Shown here: one piece after another, positions 34,420-46,700 of the stretch
Position numbering within the stretch: the stretch's first letter is position 1
Layout: each line of letters starts with the position of its first letter
Assembly (NCBI RefSeq): GCF_020382885.2
Contig: NC_058511.1
Span: 7,037,501 to 7,101,500 of the forward strand
From: Scatophagus argus
Lineage: Eukaryota > Chordata > Actinopteri > Scatophagidae
DNA length: 64,000 bases
Direction of reading: 5' to 3'
Program-made: the position numbers and the translations under genes
The notes under the pieces: generated by a model
Database searches by the model: none
What the model was told of the DNA's origin: nothing
The model's input: the letters and a program-made list of their open reading frames with translations, nothing else

Positions 34420-37102
34420 GTTTCTGAAAGCAGCACGCAGAGGAAGCGAAGGAGAAAGGAGGCAACTCCACCAAGTGGAGATGCAACAAATGTGACAAGG
34501 CTGAGTCTTAGGAGTCTAAAACAAGTGAAATGCAGAACTGCCTCATTTCCACATACATGTTTATATACAACAGACAGACAGAAAAGTTACAATTTATTGC
34601 ATTTCGTATCAGACGTAGTGAAGCATGTCTCTTTATCTCTATCAGTGAAATTAAAATGTAGGCAACTAAAAACTACCGCTGTGTTATCATAACTTTGGAA
34701 ATTGCATCCATCCGTATGCCATGGGAACAATTAAGGTAGATAAAAAAATATAAATATAAATTAAAAGTAGAATAATATATGTAATGGAAAAACAGAACAC
34801 AGTTAAACCTGAGTACAGAAACCAGATGCAGGAAATGCAAACTAAACAGCGTATGTGTTGAATCACCCTCGTCAATACTATGTAATGATGTAATATTGGA
34901 CTACTGATGCAATTACTTGCAACTTACCATAATGCTGTATCCATCTGAAGAGGAGGAGCTGATTAAGTACATTACACACTTTTGCCATAAGTACAATATT
35001 ATTTACCTCGTAATGTGGTGAAGTAGAAGCAGTGGTGGAAGACTGTTCAAAACCTTACTTAACTAAAAGTCTGTCATTGTTTGACTATCATGCTGTTTAT
35101 GGATTAATATTACTGCTGCATTAATGTGTTTGTGCATTTTATTGAATTTTTGGCGATAAACTGCTTGCACTGGACAATAATACGTAACTGGTTCCTACCG
35201 CTGTCACTAAATATATTGAAATGCACTGAAGAAGCATATAGATAAAATAAAATTTTTACCTTGAAGTACCTTGAATTTCTACTTAAGTGCAGTACATAAG
35301 TAAATGTACTAAGTGAACTTGCACCACTATGTAGAGGGGTGTTGTAGCATACAATAGAAATACTCACATAAAGCACAGTTACCTCAACATTGTACTTAAA
35401 AATGAACTTAATTATAAGATGCCACTTTACGCGTACGTTACTGCGATCATTAAGTCCTCGTATGCTTAAAATTAGCCCACTTATCGATTCAAAAACAACA
35501 ACGATCAACACGATGTTGCTCCATTTTTTAATCTTGTGGAAAAATGAAAACACTACCAAGGCACTTTTAAACAGGGTTTGACTTCATTGCATTGCGGGGT
35601 TTTACTTCAGAGGCTGTCTTTTTGCTTTAAGAACCGCCAAAATCTGTAACACAAACACTGAGCGTTATTGTCCCGTACATTGTTTCATGATTTCCTTCCT
35701 CAGTGGTTTGCATCAACGTGCAGAGGCAGGAAAACAAAAGCCTTCAGGCTGCTGCATTGTCAAGGTGTTGCCGCTAGATGGAGACAAATCACAAAGCGAA
35801 GTGCTGCTGTTCAGCTGGTGCCAATCAATAACTCAGAGTGAGTCGCTGCAGAACCGCTCAGCTTAACTCAAAGCACAAGTTGTAAGACATCTCTGCAAAT
35901 TTACATTTGAAAATAACCCAAGGACACCCAGCAAATTCATTGACTGCTCCATGTAATGACCATCGCGCCCCCCACTGCGATCGCTATAATTTGACACCAC
36001 AGCAGAGCCAAATAACACAGACTTCATAATAACTTAATGCTTTTGGGGCTGGCATTCTCTCTCTTCCAGCCAGTCTTTACCGCCTGCGTTATTTGGTGGC
36101 AGCCTATAACATATTCAAAATGGATGATGCGTATAGGTCTCACGTATGGGAAAAGATATTAATTGATTTAGGTAGCTAGATTAGCTGCCACCTCTTAATC
36201 GATGACCTTTATCCAGCTGTTGCGCTTCAAAGCTGCCACCAAAAGCTGGCTGCTTGTCTCTGATTTCCCTGTTCGCCTCTTCGCAATTCACTGCACGCCG
36301 CCGAGATTTATGCTATGCTGAGGCTGGCTGCACTGCGCTTCGACAAGACGACCGCAGCCAGACCGAGCACGACCGGAAAACACGGACGCAGCCTTAAAAA
36401 TAAAAGCATAGATTGTGATATATATCTTTGACTTAAAATGTCGAATTCACCTTATAGATTTTTTTCCCTTTGATGGACTGTTGTAGAATGGGTTGTTTGA
36501 ATTATAAGGATTATTATTTTATTCATGTTTATGTTACAGACGCATCACGCATATTATTGCTTTGTGCGTTAGTGTGAGAGCAACAGGGTTGGCTGTGAGC
36601 AGTGTTGTAACAGATATATATATTTAATACGCGTTCTGCTCTTTATTTAATGGAGGACGTGGTTACTAAATGCTACTGAATCGTGTGAAGTGACAAAAAC
36701 ACCTTTTATTTAGAAAAAAAAAACAACAATTAACTGAAATTACACTCAGGTACCGCTTGTTTGGCAAGAAGCAAACTTTTTTTGAAAGTTCCCACCGGAA
36801 GTGCCGTGATTTCACTGTGTATGCTTGACATTACGCGCACTTCAATGCCAACTTTCTCAGAGCGCACAGGCGCACTGTTCTCTGCCAAACACGGCTGTGT
36901 TGAACGGAGAAGACTTCGCGCTGCAGTCACATCTGAACAAACATTTATTTATTTCAACTAAAACAAAGACACTAGTCGACTTCGGAGGTTTTACGCGCAG
37001 CGCCAGAGCTCCTGGTGACTTACGTTTATCTTGATATAGTGCACACTTTAGTGAAAATCTCAAAGAGTTGGACTGTTTTGTGAAGGACTTGTTGTCATCA
37101 TC
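34420..37102. other. intergenic between pdia6 and kcnf1
   Basis: Holds the MITE at 35030-35329 and a moderately CpG-containing stretch from about 35600 to 37100 leading into kcnf1, presumably its promoter and 5' leader. No TATA box is convincing. The complex segment at 36020-36310 has no repeat resemblance and could be regulatory. Confidence 0.5.
35030..35329. mobile_element. 300-base hAT-like MITE, CAGTGGTGG family
   Basis: Left end CAGTGGTGGAAGA; right end, reversed, TAGTGGTGCAAG. Flanking 8-mers agtagaag (35022-35029) and tgtagagg (35330-35337) match at 6 of 8 positions, consistent with an old target duplication. The inside carries AAGTACCTTGAATTTCTAC and AGTACATAAGTAAATGTAC, typical of this very abundant fish family. 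Fragments recur at 15496-15610, 48610-48700 and 56080-56330. Confidence 0.65.
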
Positions 37103-38602
37103 ATGTGGGGGATCCAGAGGACGCGGTATGCGGACTGCAACGGCTCTGAAGCCAGCGAAGAGACAGAGATTGTCGTCAACATCGGCGGGGTCAAACAGGT
37201 GTTATATGGGGACGTGTTGAGTCGCTACCCCGACACCCGGCTGGCAGAACTGGTGGACTGTTCACTTAAGTCTTCTGAAGAAATATCTTCACTATGTGAT
37301 GACTATGACCCTGAAACTGGAGAATTTTATTTCGACAGAGACCCCGAAGCATTCAAATGTATAATTGAGCTGTATTATTATGGAGAGATTCACATGAAAC
37401 GAGGCATCTGCCCAATTTGTTTCATGAAGGAGATGGAGTTCTGGAAAATCGGCTCGGATTTTCTGGATGAGTGTTGTAAAAGCCATCTGAAGGAGGTCGA
37501 GGATGAACTTGCGGAGATTGCAGAGAAAGTGAGAACGATCCTGGTGGACCGAGAAGGTGATCCGTCTGCAGGAGGCTGGCAACGCTTCCAGGTGTGCCTC
37601 TGGAGGCTGATGGAGAAGCCGGAGTCCTCGCTTCCTGCGCACATAATCGCTATAGTTTCTTTCATCTTCATCCTCATTTCCTCCGTGGTGATGTGTGTGG
37701 GGACCATCCCAGACCTACAGGTGGAGGACTCAGAGGGTAACCTCTCGGAGCACCCAACTCTTGAGGTCATCGAGACCGTGTGCATCGGCTGGTTCACTAT
37801 TGAATACGTCCTGCGTCTGATCTCCTCCCCCAATAAAATTAAATTTGTCCTGTCATTCATGAACATCATCGACTTCATGGCGATCATGCCTTTCTTTGTG
37901 GTGCTGATTCTGACCTCCTTCGGCGCAGGAGTGATGGAGCTGGCTAACGTGCAGCAAGCGGTGCAGGCTTTACGCATAATGCGCATTGCGCGCATATTCA
38001 AACTGGCACGACATTCCTCTGGACTCCAGACCCTCACATCTGCCCTGAAGAGCAGCTTCAAAGAGCTCGGGCTGCTCCTAATGTATATGGGCGTAGGGGT
38101 GTTCCTTTTCTCCGCACTGGGTTACACAATGGAGCAGAACCATCCGGACACCTTGTTCACCAGCATCCCACAGTCGTTCTGGTGGGCTGTGATCACCATG
38201 ACCACGGTGGGCTATGGAGACGTCTACCCCAAGACCACTTTAGGTCGGTGTAACGCGGCCATCAGCTTCCTGTGCGGAGTGATCGCCATAGCTCTGCCTA
38301 TACACCCCATCATCAACAATTTTGTCCTGTTCTACAACAAGCAACAGGTGCTGGAGACTGCAGCCAAGCATGAAATTGAACTGATGGCACTGCGCTCTGG
38401 CGATGGTGAGCAGGAGGCCGCACCCGGCGCCCATAAACATGTGTGCGGCGCAGGGGTCTGGGACAACGCCATGCATCCTTGTCACAGCGACACATACATC
38501 CCTTTACTGAAGGATCCTAGGGCCGGGGCAGGGATCCAGACCCCCAGCATGGACACAAGCTTCGAAAGCACAGTCGAGGCCACTGAATATTTCGTGTCAT
38601 GA
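37103..38602 (+). CDS. kcnf1: potassium voltage-gated channel subfamily F member 1 (Kv5.1)
   Basis: Electrically silent Kv subunit; mammalian Kv5.1 forms no channel alone but joins Kv2 subunits and changes their gating. Single exon of 499 codons, close to the mammalian length. The T1 tetramerisation domain spans about residues 21-125 (IVVNIGGVKQVLYGD, zinc-site C103/C106 and C124/C125 region). S1 is about 180-199, S4 at 284-305 with only R291, R294, R297 and K300 as charges, the selectivity filter TVGYGD at 368-373, and S6 about 386-408 with PIHP at 399-402. The PIHP in place of the usual PVP hinge marks the silent Kv5/6/8/9 group. The start is the first ATG in a frame open throughout. The C-terminal tail (430-499) is the most divergent part. 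Confidence 0.96.
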   Translation: MWGIQRTRYADCNGSEASEETEIVVNIGGVKQVLYGDVLSRYPDTRLAELVDCSLKSSEEISSLCDDYDPETGEFYFDRDPEAFKCIIELYYYGEIHMKRGICPICFMKEMEFWKIGSDFLDECCKSHLKEVEDELAEIAEKVRTILVDREGDPSAGGWQRFQVCLWRLMEKPESSLPAHIIAIVSFIFILISSVVMCVGTIPDLQVEDSEGNLSEHPTLEVIETVCIGWFTIEYVLRLISSPNKIKFVLSFMNIIDFMAIMPFFVVLILTSFGAGVMELANVQQAVQALRIMRIARIFKLARHSSGLQTLTSALKSSFKELGLLLMYMGVGVFLFSALGYTMEQNHPDTLFTSIPQSFWWAVITMTTVGYGDVYPKTTLGRCNAAISFLCGVIAIALPIHPIINNFVLFYNKQQVLETAAKHEIELMALRSGDGEQEAAPGAHKHVCGAGVWDNAMHPCHSDTYIPLLKDPRAGAGIQTPSMDTSFESTVEATEYFVS

Positions 38603-39200
38603 ACAATGATCATCCTGCGTCGTTTGAAAAGACTCTAAAACAATATAACAAATTCACCGTCAATGTTTGACTTATTCAAACGCAACACGCACAAGTTAGG
38701 GGTTTAGGACACCATGCTGGCTTGTAAATAGCATCATAGAAACAATAAGGCCGCAGTAACGCTCTCCAAGGACCTTTGAAGCATATGGGAAAGTGTGCCC
38801 ATTAAGGGGACATGTATGTAAGATATTGACTTGATGAGCTGTGCCTTTGCGCAGTGACTCCCTATAGGCTGAGGGGTTCTGTTTGAACAGCCAGTACACC
38901 GATTCCCCCCATGTAGGCTTCTTATATAACGCGTCCCCCATCCCCAGTCCTCACACTCATACTGTAGACTGCATTGTAGCTTATTCCTCTGTACAAAAAT
39001 ATATGTCACAATGGATGTTTTTCTTTTTTAAAAAAAAAAAAGACAAATAATAGTAGCAAGAGAAAAGAGAGATGTAGTGATACGTTTATGAAGGGTGTAC
39101 AGGTCTCACAAAAAACCTGAAGCAAAATTGTTGGTATTTAGTAGTGATAGAGACTTATGTATAAATAAATTTCTCAATGAGATCACTAAGAAGCCTGCTG
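38603..39200 (+). other. kcnf1: probable kcnf1 3' untranslated region
   Basis: AATAAA at 39174-39179, about 570 bases past the stop, is the first canonical signal. An A run at 39029-39042 is internal. The end point is an inference. Confidence 0.35.
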
Positions 39201-40818
39201 TCATTAAATGTACTCAAAGTGATGAGTATGTTGGAGAATATAATAGCAACACATCATCAGGGCTCTTTAGTTCCTGCCTGAGATCTCCTTGGCATTGGTG
39301 TAATTTGCTTTTATGGCCACTGTATGATTGTGAGGTGATGCATCAGATATATATATATAAATATATATAGAAAAAAACCCCTCAACTGTTGCAGGAATGT
39401 TAAAAGCAGCGAGTGTGATTAGATAGGGTCATGTAACTGACACCAGGACTTCTGAAGCTTCCTTGGCTGCAGGACACGTCCCTGTAATGGGTTTAAATTT
39501 TGCAGGAGCCGTCAGCACTCTGCTCCTCCCTGGAGGTTCGGTGGAATAACTCGACCACCAAGTTATGGGAAAGGAGGAAGGAGCAATAGGCAGGAGGTTA
39601 AACAAACAACAACAAAAAACATGTTATTTAACATAAGTAAATATATTAAAATGGATATTGGTACTTTTAATAGCCTATAATTCAACTGTCAGTCAAGTAT
39701 GCTGGCTTTGTCCAGAGCATTCTGACACTTACAGGCAGAATTTGGACATTTAAACTTTTAGCTAACTATTTGTTTATCAGTTATGTTTATCAGTTACTTT
39801 AGCAATTGATAAATGGTTGAAATAGGCCTATTTATCTAAAAGTTATGCTTTTACCTAAAAAGGTTTTGCAAATTTCAAACTTAAATTAAATTTGTATTTT
39901 GGTTTGCTAAAAAACTATTAAAATGTATATATTTCTCTTTAGCTAACTGTTGATTTTACAGTGTTCAGGTTTTATTATGCAGTTAGCTTATTAATATGCA
40001 AATTTTTAAATCAGATTGCAATGTTCATTTTTTGTTTTTCAAATTTGTTTGAAGAGCTACTCTGCAATGTTTCTCTATGTGTCCTGGCAGAAGTTCAAGT
40101 ACCCCTGTTTGTGAATCACTGCTATTGAGTAAAAGTAAGAGTGTATTTGTCATTGAAAATGTTAAAATGCCAAGTACACATTTTGTCACATACTGTGATG
40201 CAGTTGTAACCAAGGAATGTCATCTTCACAAAATTTTATGTTAGGATTGATGATGTGTTGGTGCAGATATGTTTAAAAAAATCACTGTCGGCCTGATGGA
40301 GAACCTAAAAGTAAAGTAACTTTTTTATGTCCTGCAATCGTGACATCACCTGTGATTTCTTTTTAATGGAGAAGGGAAGAGGGGCGATGCGTCTTACTGC
40401 TGCCTTCCTGACAGGGTGTCTGCATCAATCACCGGGACAAGAAGTCACTTTGTTTGATTAGTAGTAGGGCACTGATTCATCACTGATGATGTGAGCCACG
40501 TCATCCTCAATATTTTCCACCGAGCTCCAGTCTTAGTTATGCAGGCTGAGAAAAAGATCATGCAAGAGGTCGGGCAGGACTCTGCAGGCTGTCCACCCAC
40601 ACATGTCCAGTACAGGGCTGTGCTATCTCTCCTGGACAGCAGCAGATTCACACATGTCAAAGCCTGGAGAAAAGCCTTTGTGCACGCTGACAGGTGGAGC
40701 TGGAATGTCAAAGGCGTGCATTGTGTAATGGAACAATGTTCCTGCAGCAGATGCACATGCAAATACACATGAACCCTCACGTTCAAATTTAGATTTACAA
40801 GAACACGCACACACACGT

Positions 40819-40821
<3 letters not shown>

Positions 40822-40854
<33 letters not shown>
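40822..40854. repeat. (CA)n microsatellite
   Basis: About sixteen CA units, preceded by shorter interrupted CA runs from about 40804. They produce the artificial valine/cysteine frames on the minus strand. Confidence 0.95.
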
Positions 40855-40856
<2 letters not shown>

Positions 40857-43800
40857 GTGTAGACAAACATCTCTCCTCCTTTCCACCGCCTACCCACAAG
40901 TGCACACAAATAATTGCACAAACACATACACACACTCCTTCACCCATATACCCGCAGCCATGTGTGATCCACTCTACAGTGACCTGTTGTGATCTGCTGG
41001 ATAATCACCAGTTTTTACACCCACATGTTGGTCATCTGTGACATTCAGTGGGTGTACCCAAAATTATGCTCATTATACTTTCACATAAATAATTAGAATT
41101 ATTGTGAGAACTTCCAGCCAGCTAATGGTCATCACGACTAAATCAGTACATTTAGACCCATCTAGATGTTCACTGTTGTTAACATCCTAGACAGAGTATT
41201 TCAGTGTCTGGTATATATAGATATATATATGCTTTTTTTTAATAATTATGGGGGTACGGTGGGCAAGCTGATGTAGTCGAATGGCTGTCTGACTCATATG
41301 AATATAAATTTGTCTGATGCATGTGTATTTGCAAAACAGACTTTTCTGAAGCCTCTAAGCAGACTCAGTTACTGAAGACGATTCTTCAAATTCTCCAGCT
41401 GACGGTGAAATTACATTTCTGTTTTATTTCCAAGGCAACAAGCAGTGAGGGTGGGGAAGAATAATTAATGAGAGAGTCTAAAGCATACCATGTTTGTTTC
41501 AATACCATATCGCTGTGTACGGTTAAATCATGGATCATTTGTGGGAAGCTGTAAATAAACAGAGTTCGTCATTCTGCCTGGACCCCCAGAAACTTTACAC
41601 ACTACAACTACTGCGTTTGCATGTGTTTTTGGTAATCAAAGCTGATTCATGAAATTCACGTGTCCCGTCCAGCTGACGCCCAGCTCTGATTGTTTTCCGG
41701 TGACGTGCTGGCATATTGGTATTGAGTTTCACCCAACCATTTTGATGACAGCACACAACACGCACAAACTCGGCTCGCCTCTCCCTTCTCCCCTCTTGCT
41801 TGACCTTTAGGACAGGGATCTTCTTGTGCTCACGTCTCCTGTCTAAAAATAGGGAAATCCCTGTAGGTAGCCTGTATACAAATGGTACAGACAAATGGAA
41901 GTTCAAGACACACTCAGGCAAATTATTTTGTGTATGTATGTCCCTAAACTGTTGACTACAAGTATGTTACAAATAAGAGACAAATAAAGAAAGAAAGCGA
42001 TAAGAAAAACCACAGTAAGAAAGACAAGAACAACACGCAAAAGAGGCATCAAAATCAGACCACAGACTAAAAGCAGAAAATATCTACCCTCAAATGGGAG
42101 ATTTTAATGGATTCATATCCTGCAGAGGATGGTCAAACACATTCATTTGAATAAGAATGTGTGAGCATAATGCTGTAGCTTAACAGCCCACCCCTCCGAG
42201 CGCTATCTCAGTTTGAGAGATATTTTCAGCTGCAGGAGAGGGAAAAGGTAATCTCGCCAATGTCAGATTCAGAAGAAGAGGGAAAAACATGCTCCAGGAG
42301 CGTTATTGTCTGCCCGAATGGGTTTCGTTTTTTTTCAACGGGAATGTTTAAAACGCTGCGTAGGTGCACCCTGGAGCACTTTGATTCAGACAGAAAGCTG
42401 CATAAAATCGCACGACAATAATTACACAGATTAAATATGACCTTCTACAAAACAGCAGAATAGAATGATGCATTTAACCCACTCAACCCGTCCACAAAGT
42501 GATTTCCATATCTTCTTTTCCCCTTAGCCTGATTACTTCCTCCACCTCTTTTATCTCGCTCAATGTTCTCTCTGGGTTTTTGAGAACACGGACCGTAAAA
42601 AGCTGGGAAAAATTTATGGAACCTGCAGTATGTAATACACTTTCATTTCTGTGTCAGTGTATTGTTTCAGATGCATTACTAAATGGCCTTGCAGCTGACT
42701 ATGCCAAAACCTTTCAAGATGTCACTATAAAGTGTTAAAACAATCAATACAGCCGTGCCTCTGTGGCCTAAATACTGACCAGTGAAAATTAAGTGCAATC
42801 TTCTACTGCTTGCTGGTCCATTATCCTTGAAAGAAAATAACTGAAAATGCAATATGAGAAAAGTAATTTGCCTGGAAAACAGTTCTGGCTGGTGAGCCAC
42901 TTTCTTTTTCATCAGAGAAACTAATAGAGATGTGATCTGATGTAAAGCTTTGCTCCTGCAGTGAATTGAATGAGGGTTTGCAAACACTAAGTTTCCGCTT
43001 GATGACAGCTGCAGGAGAATGCTAAATGATAGCTATGGGAGTACTGATAGTGTGTGAACTCACCATATCATCCAAATCAGCAATCAGCATCAATCCCAGT
43101 GGATTTCAGCAGTAGTTTATTACCTTTTATTTGTTTCTTTTAATGAATGACAATAAAGATTTATGCTGGGACTCCCAAGTGCAAAATAAAACTGTGATAG
43201 AGTTTCCAGTAAACCATTCACTTGACAAGAATACAGATGAAAAAGAGCACGCATTAAGAAGTTCAACACAACCTTTAGTCTTGGAGTAAGCTCAATATCT
43301 TGAGATCTGGCAGGCAAGTTATAGCCTCATTTTTTTCAGATTGTTATCTGAGTAGGTTTTATAGTGCCTTTTATGTGAAATAGAGATTCTAGGTCATAGC
43401 AGTTAAGTGATGTGACCTCAACTAAACTAAACTAAAAACATTTGCAATGGCTGCTATTCAATTTGCTTACTGACATACCTCCTTTCAGCCTGTCTTCTGC
43501 TGCTCTTATAGAACAAGTGTGTGCATACAGTATGCCGAGGGGAGCAGCAAATTGTTAATGACCTCACTATATTTCTTCAATCTTGTTATGCTATATTAGT
43601 TTAGTCAATTATTGCTTCATAAGGAAGCATTAGTTATTGATTATCCTGCACAGTGGGCCTGAGCACAACAAGCAATTTAAAAGCTCAGTATATTATATCT
43701 CATCGCTTCCGGATACGTTTGTTCTCCTTTTTAATTATACCACTTTGGAGTCACATAATACAGCGCTTATGAAAGTATTGCATTATCGTATGTATTATTT

Positions 43801-44129
43801 TCTTACAACTGAGCTAAAGGGATTGAAAGTAACTTAATCCAAAAAAGTGTTTGTTTGTCTTCAGGAGGTAGGTTTTGCCATGAAACTGACTCACCAAGTT
43901 CATGATACAAGTGTGTTTATCCACGGTTTATGACTTGTACAGATATAACATGCATAGATGGTAATTTCTGAGTCCTGAAATTTCACAAATACTCACCTCT
44001 CACGACCAAAAATATCAGTTGCAGTTGAACAGTTTAAGTAATCATTTTCCATTGTGAAGTATATTATTATTTGATTTCTTGTCGAGATCAGAAGATTGAT
44101 ATCACTTTCCCGTCATTATGGTAAATGTG

Positions 44130-44560
44130 AAACCAGAGCCAAGAGACAATTAGCTTAACTAATTAGCATATTGTCAGTTGGGAAACAGCTAGCCTGGCTG
44201 CCTCTGTCAGAAGTTTAATGATTTTACTGACAAATTAACACACTATATTTGCTTATTCCATGCATAAAAATCTAAAAGTAAGAATTTATGGGTGAACAAC
44301 AATGGGCACAGTGACTTCTTCACAAAGACTGGACTGGTTGGATGGATAAGAAGAGCACTTAACCTACACGACTCCCAAGTTATAAGTTTACATTTTGTAC
44401 AGATTAAAGAAATGAGATACAACATATCAGTTTTTCAGCTTTTGAGGGGAACTTTGGACAGAGCTAGGCTAGGCTAGCTATCCCCCCCGCAACTGTCAGT
44501 CTTCATGTTAAGCTAGGCTAATCACCTCCTTGCTCCAGCTGTATACCCCAAATAGAAACC
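44130..44560. repeat. inverted pair of TTAGCTTAGCAT-type repeat segments
   Basis: One arm near 44140-44215 includes GGGAAACAGCTAGCCTGGCT. The other near 44450-44545 includes GGACAGAGCTAGGCTAGGC and CTTCATGTTAAGCTAGGCTA in opposite sense. The family (TTAGCATAAAGACTGGAAAC, CTAGCCTGGCTCTGTC) is common in percomorph fish. Further copies lie at 46280-46700, 53440-53640, 56960-57160 and 58430-58720. Confidence 0.55.
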
Positions 44561-45939
44561 TGAGAGTTTCATTGATCTTCCCTTTTAAATCACAGCAAAC
44601 CTTTGAAACATTCCTCTGAAAGTGAAAGTTGAGTTCAAAATATTAATGTGCAAAAAACCTATGGATTCAGCAAGTTGTGAAGGTCACAACTGTGAGGAAG
44701 CGAAATTTCCCTCAGGCTTTGTTTGAACTAGCTTCACTGAGGACAAGGAAGTAATGTGAAATCCCTTCTTAACATTCCACTGTTAGTCTTTCAGGCTGAC
44801 TTGTCCCTCAGTGTAAAGAGAACGCTCATCCAGCCAATATGAATATGTAAATTAAAAAGTCAGAATCCTGGCGTATTTATTCATGTTGTTACCACCATAA
44901 TGTTTTGTGTTGTGTTGTTTGAATTGCCCTTCACTGGCGGTGCACCCTATTTTGTGTTGTACTGCTTCACACATTCCTGTTGTGCTGACAGCTTTGATCA
45001 GGCCTCTGCAGTCTGAAATAACAGTCTTCACATTTAAGCCAAGCACCAGATGAATTTAGGCTTTGGAAGCCGTGTTCACTGACAGCTTCAAGTAACTTGT
45101 TCAAAGCCAAAGCTTGCAAAAGCTGCCTGAGTTTATTTGAAAATCAATCCATTCGTTGCACAGCTTTTTTAGCAAATGAATTTAATTAGAAGGTTATAAA
45201 CAGCAACACATGAAAGAAATAAACGGCTCTCCTGTGTACCACCGCCTGCATAATAAAGAGCTACGATAAGAAGTGCTCAATGTCTGGTACAAGTTGTTTT
45301 TTCTTCCCTCTAAGTCACTTAGTTCTTGCAATTCACTGATGGTCCCCACTTCAAAAACGGCTTACAAAGAGCAAATTTCACTGTATCAGCCATGTTCTAG
45401 TGGCCCTGTGTCACTTCTGCTGATAAATGTATGGACATCTCATTAAGGAAATTGGCCTTGAGAGATCAAAGCCTCAGTGATAGATGTGACCTGCTCTCTG
45501 ATGCACTCGCCACTGCTGATTATCTCATCCAGAGACAATGATGTCTTATGGAGTGGAACATCTTTATCCCTCTGTGGTTTGCTACAGTGATTACAATTAA
45601 TTTAGAGCTGCAGGTCATAAAAAACAATATTTAGTGAGCGTGTCATCAGACTTATGCCTCCTCTGGGACGTAAATATGCATCTTCCATAAGTCAAATTGA
45701 TACAGCCTTGAATTACTGTAATGAGCCTTCACTCATTGTAGTAATATCCATCTTATGAGAAATTGTAACAACCACACCCAGAAGACTGATTGCTGCCATT
45801 GCTGCTGCAAAAGTTAAAGTAAAAGCAAAAGTAAAGGTAAAAGTAAAAGCTTTGAGTCATGAGCTCTATATCGAGGTTTCAAAACAGTGAAAAATAAATC
45901 AGGAGTAAAAAAACATTTACTAAAGAAGCCATTCATTTT

Positions 45940-46265
45940 GAAATGCTGGAGAAATACTGAGAAATGAAGGTTTAAGTGTGCCAAGCTTATAGGATCATAC
46001 TCAAAAAAGACTTGAGGCTGTAATTGCTACCAACGGGTCTTCAACAAAGTATTGATCACAGGGTGTGAATACTTATGTACGTGTTATATTTTTGTTTTTT
46101 CATTTTTAATAAGTTTGCAAAAATTTCAAGCAAACTTGTTTTACTTTGTCATTATGGGGTATTTTGTGTAGAAGTTTGAGGGAAAAAATGAATTCAATCA
46201 ATTTTGGAATGAGACTGTAACATGATAAAATGTGCAAAAAGTGAAGCGGTGTGAATACCACTGGC
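45940..46265 (+). mobile_element. 3' end of a Tc1/mariner element
   Basis: Reads GTGCCAAGCTTATAGGATCA, then ACTTGAGGCTGTAATTGCT, CTTCAACAAAGTATTGA, GTGTGAATACTTATGTA, TTTGTCATTATGGGGTATT and AAAGTGAAGCGGTGTGAATA. This is the last part of the transposase frame plus 3' end of a salmonid/cyprinid-type Tc1 family. The 5' part is absent. It is unrelated in sequence to the copy at 10900. Confidence 0.75.
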
Positions 46266-46279
46266 CACTTTCACATGTC

Positions 46280-46700
46280 TACATTAACGGTAGCATTAAG
46301 TAGCTCAACATTTTGGGAAATACTTATTTTTTGGCAGAAAGTTAGAAGATTAGCAAAAATAAGTTAACAAATTCAGCTTACCAGCACCTCTAAGCGTAGG
46401 AAACCACTGGAGGCTTCAGAGCATAACTGCTCAGAGCCAAGAAATCAGCATAACCCCATTTCAGTTTTTGAACTGATTAAACAAAGGAATATAAAGTGCT
46501 AATTAGTGAGCTTTGAAAGTGCTGGGAGCCAGATTTCGTTATCTTTGGACAGACCCGGGCCAGCTGTTTACCTATGTCCAATTTTTGTGCCAAGCCAAGT
46601 TATCTGGTTGTATATTTAACATATCGCCATAAGCGTAGTGTCTCTCCGTATCTCCTCAACTGACTGTCCTCTAGAAAATGAATAACCGTAGTTTCCGAAA
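46280..46700. repeat. TTAGC-type dispersed repeat copy
   Basis: Begins AACATTTTGGGAAATACTTAT, includes CAGCTTACCAGCACCTCTAA, CTAATTAGTGAGCTTTGAAA, TCTTTGGACAGACCCGGGC and CAGCTGTTTACC. Immediately follows the Tc1 fragment. Confidence 0.5.

Noticed and set aside
37390-38061. 223-codon minus-strand frame inside kcnf1
   Set aside because: Antisense shadow of a highly conserved coding exon.
40445-40933. 162-codon minus-strand frame
   Set aside because: Its N-terminal part is produced by the CA microsatellite (VCVCVC runs); the rest has no recognisable protein features.
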